Shown one piece after another: positions 40,005-48,191 of a stretch of DNA of 64,000 nt. A program made the translations under genes and the position numbers. The DNA is from Oligoflexia bacterium (GTDB lineage Bacteria > Bdellovibrionota > Bacteriovoracia > Bacteriovoracales > Bacteriovoracaceae): the NCBI GenBank assembly GCA_015231955.1, contig JADGAN010000012.1, positions 50,707 through 114,706 on the forward strand, read 5' to 3'. The notes beneath the pieces are model-generated. The model saw nothing but the letters and a program-made list of their open reading frames with translations. It ran no database searches and had not been told where the DNA came from. Every line of letters begins with the position of its first letter. Position 1 is the stretch's first letter.

Positions 40005-42092
40005 TTAAAATTTATACGAGGCCATTAAATAGACGGTACTTACATTGTAAGGAATATCGTTTGATGCTCCTGTAAATAAAGGATACTTGCTGCTATCGAG
40101 GTTAGGTGTTAGTTGATAGAAGTTAGTGCTAATATCGCTGTACTTAAAGTGCTCATACTTGTAACCAAGATTTGCTTCAAAATGTTTAAGAAAAGAGTAG
40201 ATGATATTTCCAGCAATCTCATCTTTGCGATAATCGCCCCAATTGTCGATATTGGGAAGAGTGGCACCGCTATTACTACTTACTTGAAAAATTTGTTGGC
40301 CATTATTTTTTTGCCTTGATGCCGCTAAGAGCACTTGCAACGTCTCTTCAATTACTGGAATGGTGATGTTGGTGCCATAGGAGTAGATGGTATCTTTTAT
40401 CTCTGAGTGCCAGTTGTAAGCAGTGGTGGTGTCGATAGCACTAGGATTGGAGGCGCTATCCGTGGTGTGATAGCGGTGAGTAGATTTTGCATAGGAGGTT
40501 TCGCCGTCAACAAAGAGAGATAGAGTTAAAATATCGGGAAGGGTATAGGAAGCATCGCTATAGATCTCATGGCTTCCCGATTTCTTTAGGCCTATAGTGG
40601 TATCAGGATAGTTATATTTTTTATGACGATACTCAATGCCTAAATCTAAATTATCGCTTGCTGCGATATCTGTTGCAAAGGCAAGAGTGTGCTGCTTGGA
40701 GGTGGCAACATCGAAACGTTTTAAGTATCTTGCAATACTGGAGGCGTTCGATTGCAGAAAACGATCTTCACGATTTAAGTAGCTGTATCTTAACTTTGCA
40801 GTTAGTAGATCAAAATAGTTGTTTTTTACCTCTGCAAAGAAGAGCCGATCGTTGTTGGCACTATTCTCTACGCGAAGATCTCGTTTGACCTTTTCGACCT
40901 CTATACCAGTACCGATTTTTGTGTTTAGTGGTAACTTGGAGTAGTGGAGATCGAGGCCCACGGTGTGCTGAAAGTGACTTAAAAGACCATGTTCATTGTT
41001 GACTGAGCTGGTTCCAGAGGTAAAAGTCATCTTGCTGGATTCATTTTTACTACGATAAAATTTATAAAAAAGTTTTGAATCGAATCCATCAAAGGGTTCT
41101 GAGTTGATAGAGAAGTTGATTGCATCGGTATTAATTTTCCCTTCAAAGGAGGGGCGATTAATAGTGAGTGTTTGCGCCACAGAGGCACGGATAACGGAGG
41201 TCCAAAGGGTTACATCGTTCTTAAGCGAGCTCTTATTTACATTCAGCGAGATATGAGTATTTAAGGGAAGATGGTAGAGCGCACCCTTGAAACTAGCATT
41301 GATATACTTATTGTCGGGAGATAGGGAGGCCTTTTCTGTCAGAGCATCGAGATAAGTTTTGTAAGTCATATAATCATTTTTTTGATCGAACTTACTTAAG
41401 GAACCATCAAGTGAAACCAAAAAGTTCTCGCCACGATAACCAAGATCAAGCATCACATCGGTTGTTTCATAGTCAATAGGTTCTGGCATTTCTGCTACAC
41501 TTGCACGCGCATTGCTCGAAGTTAAGGCATAAGTTGTTGGTCTGCTGCCTTCCGAAGATTTTCTTTTGGCATCGAGGTTAACAAAGAAGTTACTTCCCAA
41601 ATTACCACCCAGTTTTCCAGAGATGGTTTTGTGGTCAATGGCATAGTCGAAAGCTTTCCAGGTATGGGGATTGGTACTGGCAGCACTGCCATCGTAGGTT
41701 AAGTTGGCCGAACCGGGATTGGAATAGAAAGATTTTCCACCAAAAGAGAGATTGTGAATGGTTTCATCGTAAGCAAATCCGTAGTAGAACCAATTGTATT
41801 TTCCTCCAAGCAGTTTGTACTCTTGATTATCTTCAAGAATATGTTCTGAGGAAAAGCTGCTGTAGTAGGCATGATCGCTGTCATATCTTGCAAAGATATT
41901 TCCAGTGACGCCATCATCTTCATCAATGTATTCTTTACTTTTTGCGCTTCGGATCCCGCGATTGTGTTCATCGTATTTTTTTCCAACAAGATCGACCTTG
42001 CCAGAATAGTCTCCGGCGACTACAGATGGTTGCCAGCAGCATAAAGACAACAGAGTTGCTAAAGAGATATAGTTGCGATTATTTTTATTCAT
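40005..42092 (-). CDS. MtrB/PioB-family outer-membrane beta-barrel
   Basis: 695 residues. A signal peptide (SLCCWQPSVVAG) precedes alternating amphipathic strands along the whole length and a C-terminal Phe (TVYLMASYKF), as in outer-membrane barrels. The segments KRKSSEGSRPTTYALTSS and PIDYETTDVMLDLGYRGENF match the MtrB/PioB decahaem-associated family. In Shewanella MtrB and Rhodopseudomonas PioB this barrel sheathes a decahaem cytochrome so electrons cross the outer membrane. The N-terminal CxxC of Shewanella MtrB is not present. Immediately downstream of the decahaem gene (17-base gap). Confidence 0.88.
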   Translation of the reverse strand: MNKNNRNYISLATLLSLCCWQPSVVAGDYSGKVDLVGKKYDEHNRGIRSAKSKEYIDEDDGVTGNIFARYDSDHAYYSSFSSEHILEDNQEYKLLGGKYNWFYYGFAYDETIHNLSFGGKSFYSNPGSANLTYDGSAASTNPHTWKAFDYAIDHKTISGKLGGNLGSNFFVNLDAKRKSSEGSRPTTYALTSSNARASVAEMPEPIDYETTDVMLDLGYRGENFLVSLDGSLSKFDQKNDYMTYKTYLDALTEKASLSPDNKYINASFKGALYHLPLNTHISLNVNKSSLKNDVTLWTSVIRASVAQTLTINRPSFEGKINTDAINFSINSEPFDGFDSKLFYKFYRSKNESSKMTFTSGTSSVNNEHGLLSHFQHTVGLDLHYSKLPLNTKIGTGIEVEKVKRDLRVENSANNDRLFFAEVKNNYFDLLTAKLRYSYLNREDRFLQSNASSIARYLKRFDVATSKQHTLAFATDIAASDNLDLGIEYRHKKYNYPDTTIGLKKSGSHEIYSDASYTLPDILTLSLFVDGETSYAKSTHRYHTTDSASNPSAIDTTTAYNWHSEIKDTIYSYGTNITIPVIEETLQVLLAASRQKNNGQQIFQVSSNSGATLPNIDNWGDYRKDEIAGNIIYSFLKHFEANLGYKYEHFKYSDISTNFYQLTPNLDSSKYPLFTGASNDIPYNVSTVYLMASYKF

Positions 42093-42109
42093 TTTTATCC
42101 TCCATAATA

Positions 42110-43039
42110 TTAACGCATAAAAGTTTTGCCACTATGATAACTTCCTGACGGATCAGCAGGGGTGTTGCTGCCATGGATGTTGTTGTGGCAGTTAAGACAC
42201 TGGCGTCCTACTAAGCGGGAACTAATTTTTGTCGGGCCATTGTCAAAACCTACGTTACCAGGGTAAGCAGTTCCGGGATGGCGAGTGTCGGAGTGGCAGT
42301 TCTGGCAAAGAGAGACTGTTTTTTCTGCAAGTAACTTAGGATAGCGACTGCCGTGAGATTTATGGCAAGTTAAGCAGTTCTCTTCTACAGGAGGATGTGC
42401 CCACATATAAGGTCCTCGTTTATCCCCATGGCATTTATAACAAAGCTGATTGTTGGAATCGGCCTTTAAGTTATGTTTCGTGATGGTTCCGTGTGGATTA
42501 TGGCAATCAACACAGGTCACTTTCCCTTCTATCATCGGATGGTGTGACATTTTACTTAAGTCTGCTTTAATATCTTTATGACACTCTAAGCAGGTCTTCA
42601 TTTCAGGTTTTGCCGCTCCGGCCTTTGCATGCATCAGTGGGTGGCAGGTAGAGCAGGCAAGATCATTTTTCTTATGGAGAGAAAAGCTCCAATTGGCAAG
42701 TTTGTTAGTGCTCTCGTGGCACTTTAAACAGCGAGCGTTTTGTTCTTTTATACTTTGAGCAGATTTTTTGGAAAAACTAATGATAGTAGCGGCCGTGGGT
42801 TTTGCCTGGGCATTATGAGTTTCGCCTGGTCCATGGCAAGTGCTACAATTAAATTGCTCTTTACTTTTATCTGTAGACCACGATTTAGCGTGATGACCAC
42901 TTTTATAGCTGTCAAGCTCCTGTTTATGACAGTTGACACATTTTGCATCTGCATCGGAATTGGCATCAGCATAGAGCTTAGGCATTAAACCTAAATTACA
43001 AAGCGATAGTAGCAGTGCCGAAAACAAAAAACATCTCAT
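42110..43039 (-). CDS. DmsE/MtrA-type decahaem cytochrome c
   Basis: 309 residues from the ATG (MRCFLFSALLLSLCNLG) with GGAGGG upstream. Ten CxxCH sites can be counted in order: CVNCH, CSTCH, CLKCH, CSTCH, CLECH, CVDCH, CYKCH, CLTCH, CQNCH, CLNCH, plus many other His residues for bis-His ligation. Size and spacing fit MtrA/PioA/DmsE. It is exported by its signal peptide and would span the outer membrane inside the MtrB-like barrel encoded next. Final acceptor or donor unknown. Confidence 0.94.
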   Translation of the reverse strand: MRCFLFSALLLSLCNLGLMPKLYADANSDADAKCVNCHKQELDSYKSGHHAKSWSTDKSKEQFNCSTCHGPGETHNAQAKPTAATIISFSKKSAQSIKEQNARCLKCHESTNKLANWSFSLHKKNDLACSTCHPLMHAKAGAAKPEMKTCLECHKDIKADLSKMSHHPMIEGKVTCVDCHNPHGTITKHNLKADSNNQLCYKCHGDKRGPYMWAHPPVEENCLTCHKSHGSRYPKLLAEKTVSLCQNCHSDTRHPGTAYPGNVGFDNGPTKISSRLVGRQCLNCHNNIHGSNTPADPSGSYHSGKTFMR

Positions 43040-43081
43040 TGTATACCCTCCTATATTTTGCAATATTTCCTATTTTTTCAT

Positions 43082-43288
43082 TTAAAGCTTGTTGCTCTTT
43101 TCCTCACTCTTCCACGCAAGATAGATCCAAGAGATGATGGAGATGGTGATTGCAAGGCCAGCAACTCCCATAAGGATTGATAATGCAAGTGGATGCATGG
43201 TGAGTGTAGATAGCGCAAGTAAAACGATACCTACAAGATGAGAGATGAATAGTATTTTAATTAATTTTGAAGAAGTTAAACTTCCCAT
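43082..43288 (-). CDS. Small two-span membrane protein in the cytochrome operon
   Basis: 68 residues. The ATG at 43286-43288 overlaps the TAA of the upstream tetrahaem gene by one base (TAATG), with GGAGGAG before it. Two hydrophobic spans are seen: FISHLVGIVLLALSTLTMHP and ILMGVAGLAITISIISWIYLAW. The C-terminal tail is charged. No haem motif. Translational coupling suggests a stoichiometric subunit or assembly factor of the inner-membrane tetrahaem protein. No family recognised. Confidence 0.72.
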   Translation of the reverse strand: MGSLTSSKLIKILFISHLVGIVLLALSTLTMHPLALSILMGVAGLAITISIISWIYLAWKSEEKSNKL

Positions 43289-43878
43289 TACTCCTCCTCC
43301 GGAACATAGTGAGCAACATCGTGACAACCATTGGTTAAGCAACTCTTTTTTCCACTGATGATATCGGGAAGAGGTGATGTCTCTTTATTGTGAGATTTAG
43401 AGATACGAAAACGCTTAGAGCTTTCATGGCAATACAAGCAGTTGTTGGTGTTATACGGTTGATAGAGTTTGGGTTTTTTATTGCCACTCCCAAGATAGTG
43501 AACCAAAAGATGTCTCATACCACCGATCTTTGCATTTATCTCACCAAACATGGAGTAGTCAGTGTGACAGGCATAACAACTTTTCTTTTGGGGAACGTAG
43601 TTATTTTGATAATGAACTGCCGCGAGAACATCGTTATCAGCGGTGGAGAGGCTTTTCACAAAGAAATCCATTTCATGGCATCCAGAGCAAAATTTTACAC
43701 TCTTCATCTGCTCCATATTTGACCAGGCACAGGCAAGACCAATGATAGAGGTAAAAACGATGACAATCATGCCTGTTAAAACTTTTTGTAGGCGTCCTTC
43801 GAGTTCTTTCCAGCGAGAAAGCACAAAGAGAGTGATTGCAATATCAATGATGACAAGTGTGAAAATGAAGTACAGCAT
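43288..43878 (-). CDS. NapC/NrfH-like membrane tetrahaem cytochrome
   Basis: 196 residues. Two N-terminal hydrophobic spans (FIFTLVIIDIAITLFVL and VLTGMIVIVFTSIIGLACAW) are followed by four haem sites: CSGCH, CYACH, CLYCH and a CX4CH site, CLTNGCH. NapC/NrfH proteins take electrons from quinol and pass them to periplasmic cytochromes. The fourth site has four residues between the cysteines, as known in cytochrome c3. The additional span is unusual. First gene of the leftward operon; diverges from hemA with 78 bases between. Confidence 0.85.
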   Translation of the reverse strand: MLYFIFTLVIIDIAITLFVLSRWKELEGRLQKVLTGMIVIVFTSIIGLACAWSNMEQMKSVKFCSGCHEMDFFVKSLSTADNDVLAAVHYQNNYVPQKKSCYACHTDYSMFGEINAKIGGMRHLLVHYLGSGNKKPKLYQPYNTNNCLYCHESSKRFRISKSHNKETSPLPDIISGKKSCLTNGCHDVAHYVPEEE

Positions 43879-43956
43879 AGATGCTACTACCCAGATGATT
43901 TAAATCAGGTTATCAATATAGAATATAACTTTCTTGATTAAAGCTTAGCTTATCTG

Positions 43957-44955
43957 ATGATATTTAAAAAGCAGAGTTTTTTTTCTTTTTACGAGATTAA
44001 GGCGGTGGCAAGAGTAAAAAAAATAGATATTATTGAAAACAAGATGATTCATGAATTACAATTAATTAATCTTGCAGCAAATTCGGTTATTACCTCTCCT
44101 TTGGCCACAGCAGGAGAGTATTTTTTATTACGAACCTGCCAGCGTCTGCTTTTGCTAAGTTTTTCTCCGCTAGAAATCTCCGCTCAAGATAAGCAAAAGT
44201 TTGCATTGATGGAGATGTACTCTGGTGTAGATGCTTATCGTTTCCTTTTAGAGATTATTTGTGGACTTCGCAGTCAATTATTAGGAGAGTGTGAGATTGT
44301 TGGACAATTTCGCAAGGCCTTTCAACAATTTTTGCAATTAAAGCATAAAAATCCCAGGCTTATTTGGGTGTTAGAAAAATTGTTGAAAGATTCGAAAGAG
44401 GTTCGTCATCACCACTTGAATAACGTTAGTCAGTTGTCTTATGCCAGTATCACCCGACTCTTATTAAAAAAACATGTACGTCACCAAGCTGTTTTTATTA
44501 TGGGATCGGGATCACTTGCCTGTGATCTCATCAAATGTTTAAAAAAACGCTACCAAATCCACCTCACTGCTCGTAGCGAGGTGAGAGCGCTAGAGCTTTG
44601 CCGTGAGTATTCACTTATCCATATTCCCTGGGATCGGCCACACTCTTTTTTGCAATTTCCTGTGATCATCAATACCATTGGAGCGGAAAACACCCTTTTA
44701 TTTGATCAGCAGTTTTTTTCAAAGTGGAAGAGTGGTGTGTTTAGCGAGAAAATTTTTATCGATTTAGGCGCTCCTTCTGTGATTGTTACTGCTTATGGTA
44801 AAGAGGAGGGGATTTTTCGCTTGCAAGATATTTTTGAGGAGGGAAACCAGTTAAGTGAAATGAAACAGGAGAAGCTTTTGACTGCTAAAATGGCAATTGA
44901 GCAGTTAGGGCAAAAGCGTGCGCTATTTTGTTTTCAAAGTCGTTATTCAAGTTAA
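43957..44955 (+). CDS. hemA: Glutamyl-tRNA reductase, short form
   Basis: 332 residues, about 80-100 shorter than usual. The catalytic-Cys segment FLLRTCQRLLLL matches STCNRxE, and YRFLLEIICGLRSQLLGECEIVGQFRKAF matches the conserved His/GLDSxVLGExQILGQ block (with Ile-Cys replacing the usual residues). A Rossmann segment (HQAVFIMGSGSLACDLIKCL) follows. The C-terminal dimerisation domain is largely missing. It reduces glutamyl-tRNA for haem synthesis and adjoins the multihaem operon. Activity with the short C terminus is uncertain. Confidence 0.82.
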   Translation: MIFKKQSFFSFYEIKAVARVKKIDIIENKMIHELQLINLAANSVITSPLATAGEYFLLRTCQRLLLLSFSPLEISAQDKQKFALMEMYSGVDAYRFLLEIICGLRSQLLGECEIVGQFRKAFQQFLQLKHKNPRLIWVLEKLLKDSKEVRHHHLNNVSQLSYASITRLLLKKHVRHQAVFIMGSGSLACDLIKCLKKRYQIHLTARSEVRALELCREYSLIHIPWDRPHSFLQFPVIINTIGAENTLLFDQQFFSKWKSGVFSEKIFIDLGAPSVIVTAYGKEEGIFRLQDIFEEGNQLSEMKQEKLLTAKMAIEQLGQKRALFCFQSRYSS

Positions 44956-45017
44956 TACTATCACCGAGAAAAAAAGATCATTTACCATTTTAAGTATAAG
45001 AAAAAGGAGAAACACGC

Positions 45018-45566
45018 ATGTCGACAACATTAACTCCCACACAAAAAAAAATCGATGAGGCCATCTACAAAGTTCCCGATTTTCCCAAACCGGGAATCCT
45101 CTTTTATGACATTACCAGTATCTTTACACAACCGCAGGCCTTCGCGCTTGTGATGCAGGAGATGGGAAGGCTTTATCAAAATCAGAGCATTGATGGCGTC
45201 ATTGCCATTGAGAGCAGAGGATTTCTCTTGGCGGCCCCTTTTGCGCTGGAGCGACAGATCCCTTTGGTGCTTGCCCGTAAAAAAGGAAAACTTCCACGAA
45301 AAACCACGGCCTGTAGTTACTCTCTCGAGTATGGGGAAGCTACCCTGGAGATTCATATTGAAGACTTAACACCAGGTAAGCGCTGGTTGATCGTTGATGA
45401 TTTAATTGCCACTGGAGGCACGCTCGAGGCCGTTTGCAAAATGGTTGAAGCTCACAAAGCGAGTGTTGCCGGCATTTTTTCTATCGTTGGTCTCCCTTTT
45501 TTAAACTATGAGCAGAAGATTGGCCGCTACTCTCCACAAACACTCATTAATTACGACTCAGAATAA
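45018..45566 (+). CDS. apt: Adenine phosphoribosyltransferase
   Basis: 182 residues, family length. PRPP-binding motif LIVDDLIATGGTLEAVCKMVE; the N-terminal KVPDFPKPGILFYDITSIF; and AIESRGFLLAAPFAL. It salvages adenine to AMP in the cytoplasm. AAGGAG precedes the ATG. Convergent with the histidine kinase gene, four bases apart. Confidence 0.97.
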   Translation: MSTTLTPTQKKIDEAIYKVPDFPKPGILFYDITSIFTQPQAFALVMQEMGRLYQNQSIDGVIAIESRGFLLAAPFALERQIPLVLARKKGKLPRKTTACSYSLEYGEATLEIHIEDLTPGKRWLIVDDLIATGGTLEAVCKMVEAHKASVAGIFSIVGLPFLNYEQKIGRYSPQTLINYDSE

Positions 45567-45570
45567 ATGT

Positions 45571-47937
45571 TCAAGCAGCATTAGATTGATCCAAGGGAAT
45601 AGTGAAGTAGAAGATGGCCCCGCCTAGTGCACTTTTGCTTTCGGAGACCCAAATCTTTCCACCATGACTGTTAATAATCTTTCTACAGATCGCAAGTCCA
45701 ATGCCACTTCCAGGATACTTATCCTCACGATGCAGGCGTTGAAAAGGATCAAAAATTTTATCACTAAATTTGGACTTAATGCCAATGCCATTATCTTCCA
45801 CCGAGAAAATGTAACTCTTTTGCCGGCGAAAACATTTAATATGGATGATGGGCCGCTCACTATCGTTGTATTTGATGCTGTTATCGATAAGATTTTGAAA
45901 GAGTTGTACCAATTGATGAAAATCGCAGCGGATTAGTGGCGCTGGAATGAGGGAGTCAAAATTGATGAGCACATTTTTGCTAGTAATTTGTGACTTAAGA
46001 TTGTTTAAGACCTCTTTGATGACATTGACAACATTAACGGTTTTAAGTTCTGTGGAGGCACCTACATGGGCATAAGTTAGAAGTGCATTGATGGTATTGA
46101 ACATCTGATCAGCACACCCGATGGCACAATTGATGAATTGCTGACTCTCTTCGGGAGAGGTGCGATTGCTGGTTAAAAGCTCAAGGTAACAGCGGATGGT
46201 TCTTAGTGGGCCTTGCAGGTCGTGAGAGGCAACACTAGAGAATTGCTCTAGCTCATCATTAGAGCGTTGCAACTCTTTAGACTTTTTTTCCAAGACATCT
46301 TGATAGAGCTTGAGCTCTTCTTGCACCAGCTTTTGAGCGGTAATATCAGTAATCGAGATAAGCGCATTCCAGTCGCTAAAGGGAAGCAGGGAGAGATTAA
46401 GTAAAAACCAAGAGCTGCGCCCATCAACCATTTTTAATTCAACTTCTTGGTTGACATTGGCGGGAATACTCTTGGCAAAGGAGATTAGATCGAGTGAAAA
46501 TGCCTCCCGCTCTATCTGTTTAATTGCAGGGTTGGCCTCGACCAGTTTTTCATTTTCATCAAAGATGGCAATGCCGACAGGGACAATATTAAAAATTTCT
46601 TGTAACTTTTCACTACCGATGCGCAAATTCTCTTCGGCATCTTTTAATTTTGCGATATTGTGAACAATAATCACGACCGTCAGTCTATTTTCTATCAAAA
46701 TTCCTTTAGCACTCACAAGCCCAGGGAAGCTGGTGCCATCGCGCCGGATCTGTTGCCTCTCACTGACAATTCCTGTGGCCAGCTCATGGATCTCTTCTTT
46801 AAGTTTGATCAATCCGTGAATCTTTTTGCCGATAAGCTCTGCTTTGGAATACTGATACTCACTAGACGCCGAGGCATTAGCATCTAAAATAGAGCCTTCT
46901 TGATCAAGAAAAAAGATAGCATCATACGCTTGTTGCATCAATAGGCGATAAGGTGCTTCAATACGCACAACATCTTCAAGATAGCGCCGCCGCTGATTTT
47001 TCCAAATGAGCGAAAGGATAACAATGGTGGAGGTGATGAGTGCAAGAACCGCAATGCTGGTAAAGAAAAAGTTAATGCGATAAAGTTTAAACGCCTCTTC
47101 TTTATTAACCTTTACGACCAGGCCCCAATTACTTTTCTCGATGGATTTCGTTGCTGTAAGCACCGACATATTTTGATAATCGCGCCATGTATCAGAAAAG
47201 AGGGTGATGCCTTTTTCAGGGTAGGTAGAGGGGATGTTTTGATCTGGAAACAACTTAAGGCTTAGTGGTGGGGAGGTGTGATGGCGCAGAGGAGATAAAA
47301 CCAGTATAAAATCGCCTTCACGGGAGACGAGAAAGCTCTCACCGCTTTCGGTGGCCACTGGTTCTCGAAGTAATAAAGGATAGAGCCACTTTTGTGGATC
47401 AACAGCGAGTACGACTAGACTCTCTTTTTTGCTATTTTTAGAGAGAATTTTTTTTTTGAATAGCACGAGAGGTGTTTTATTTACTTTGCAAAAATAGGCG
47501 TCTGGTATTTTGTCTGAGAGCAATTTGGAGAGACAGTCACTATTCAATAAAGGGATCGATTTATCCATGCTCTTAAAGATAGACCCAGTTGCAACATCGA
47601 TAAAATAGATCCCGACAATATCAGAGGAGTAGTCATGATAGCTATGACAATTGACCTGATGGTGAGGATTATCCAGAAAGGCCCCACTGCTGTTCTCTAT
47701 CTGCTGAGATAGAACATTGAGGTAGTATCTTTGTTCTTGCATCCAGCGCTGGATGGCATCATGGCGATCTGAGGCTAGCGCAACAAGTCGAGAGCGCCAA
47801 ATCTCTTTTGTAAGTTCGTAGCTTTCACTAATGCTCCGATGGCCAAAGAAGTAGATGAGGACAAAGGCAAAGAAAGCCAGAAAGAGCAGTGCATGGGTTG
47901 CAAATCCAATTTTGGTTTTGTTATTGGAGAGCAACAT
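45571..47937 (-). CDS. Hybrid-free membrane sensor histidine kinase with periplasmic sensor and two PAS domains
   Basis: 788 residues. TM1 (ALLFLAFFAFVLIYFFG) and TM2 near 300 (SIAVLALITSTIVILSLIW) bracket a periplasmic sensor of about 260 residues, likely dCACHE-like. PAS-like domains lie near 335-440 (QAYDAIFFLDQEGSILDANA) and 455-550 (IFNIVPVGIAIFDENEKLVE). A coiled-coil helix leads to the H-box VASHDLQGPLRTIRCYLELL, and the ATPase has N and G boxes (QNLIDNSIKYND, DNGIGIKSKFSD, GSGIGLAICRKI). No receiver domain is attached. It diverges from a sigma-54 regulator, the probable partner. Ligand unknown. Confidence 0.93.
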   Translation of the reverse strand: MLLSNNKTKIGFATHALLFLAFFAFVLIYFFGHRSISESYELTKEIWRSRLVALASDRHDAIQRWMQEQRYYLNVLSQQIENSSGAFLDNPHHQVNCHSYHDYSSDIVGIYFIDVATGSIFKSMDKSIPLLNSDCLSKLLSDKIPDAYFCKVNKTPLVLFKKKILSKNSKKESLVVLAVDPQKWLYPLLLREPVATESGESFLVSREGDFILVLSPLRHHTSPPLSLKLFPDQNIPSTYPEKGITLFSDTWRDYQNMSVLTATKSIEKSNWGLVVKVNKEEAFKLYRINFFFTSIAVLALITSTIVILSLIWKNQRRRYLEDVVRIEAPYRLLMQQAYDAIFFLDQEGSILDANASASSEYQYSKAELIGKKIHGLIKLKEEIHELATGIVSERQQIRRDGTSFPGLVSAKGILIENRLTVVIIVHNIAKLKDAEENLRIGSEKLQEIFNIVPVGIAIFDENEKLVEANPAIKQIEREAFSLDLISFAKSIPANVNQEVELKMVDGRSSWFLLNLSLLPFSDWNALISITDITAQKLVQEELKLYQDVLEKKSKELQRSNDELEQFSSVASHDLQGPLRTIRCYLELLTSNRTSPEESQQFINCAIGCADQMFNTINALLTYAHVGASTELKTVNVVNVIKEVLNNLKSQITSKNVLINFDSLIPAPLIRCDFHQLVQLFQNLIDNSIKYNDSERPIIHIKCFRRQKSYIFSVEDNGIGIKSKFSDKIFDPFQRLHREDKYPGSGIGLAICRKIINSHGGKIWVSESKSALGGAIFYFTIPLDQSNAA

Positions 47938-48060
47938 TTATTATAACCCCCTATACCTTTTTCCTATGCTTCAAAAATCAAAAAATTTTTTTTGCACTAA
48001 TTATCACTTACTGTTAAAAGTACTAATACCATAATTGCACTATCTCGCTTAAGGAGAGTA

Positions 48061-48108
48061 ATGTTTAGTTCAACTTGTGTAGAAATTAAAGAAAAAATTA
48101 GCGGTTAA
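48061..48108 (+). CDS. Possible 15-codon leader ORF
   Basis: ATG at 48061 follows AAGGAG by four bases, a far better ribosome site than that of the regulator gene downstream, and opens a 15-residue frame (MFSSTCVEIKEKISG) ending TAA at 48106-48108. It lies in the 254-base gap between the divergent kinase and regulator genes. The peptide has no run of one amino acid that would suggest classic attenuation. It may be a leader or chance. Confidence 0.25.
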   Translation: MFSSTCVEIKEKISG

Positions 48109-48191
48109 GAAAAATTAAAGTTTAAAAAGAGCTTAGAAAAGTTTAAGAAGAACGAAAACAAAAATGAGAATTAGAGAGAGGGTAACAACCA

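Noticed and set aside
42110..43039. Assignment as DmsE of a DMSO reductase
   Set aside because: DmsE is the right family, but no dmsA/dmsB gene is in the window, so a DMSO role cannot be supported.
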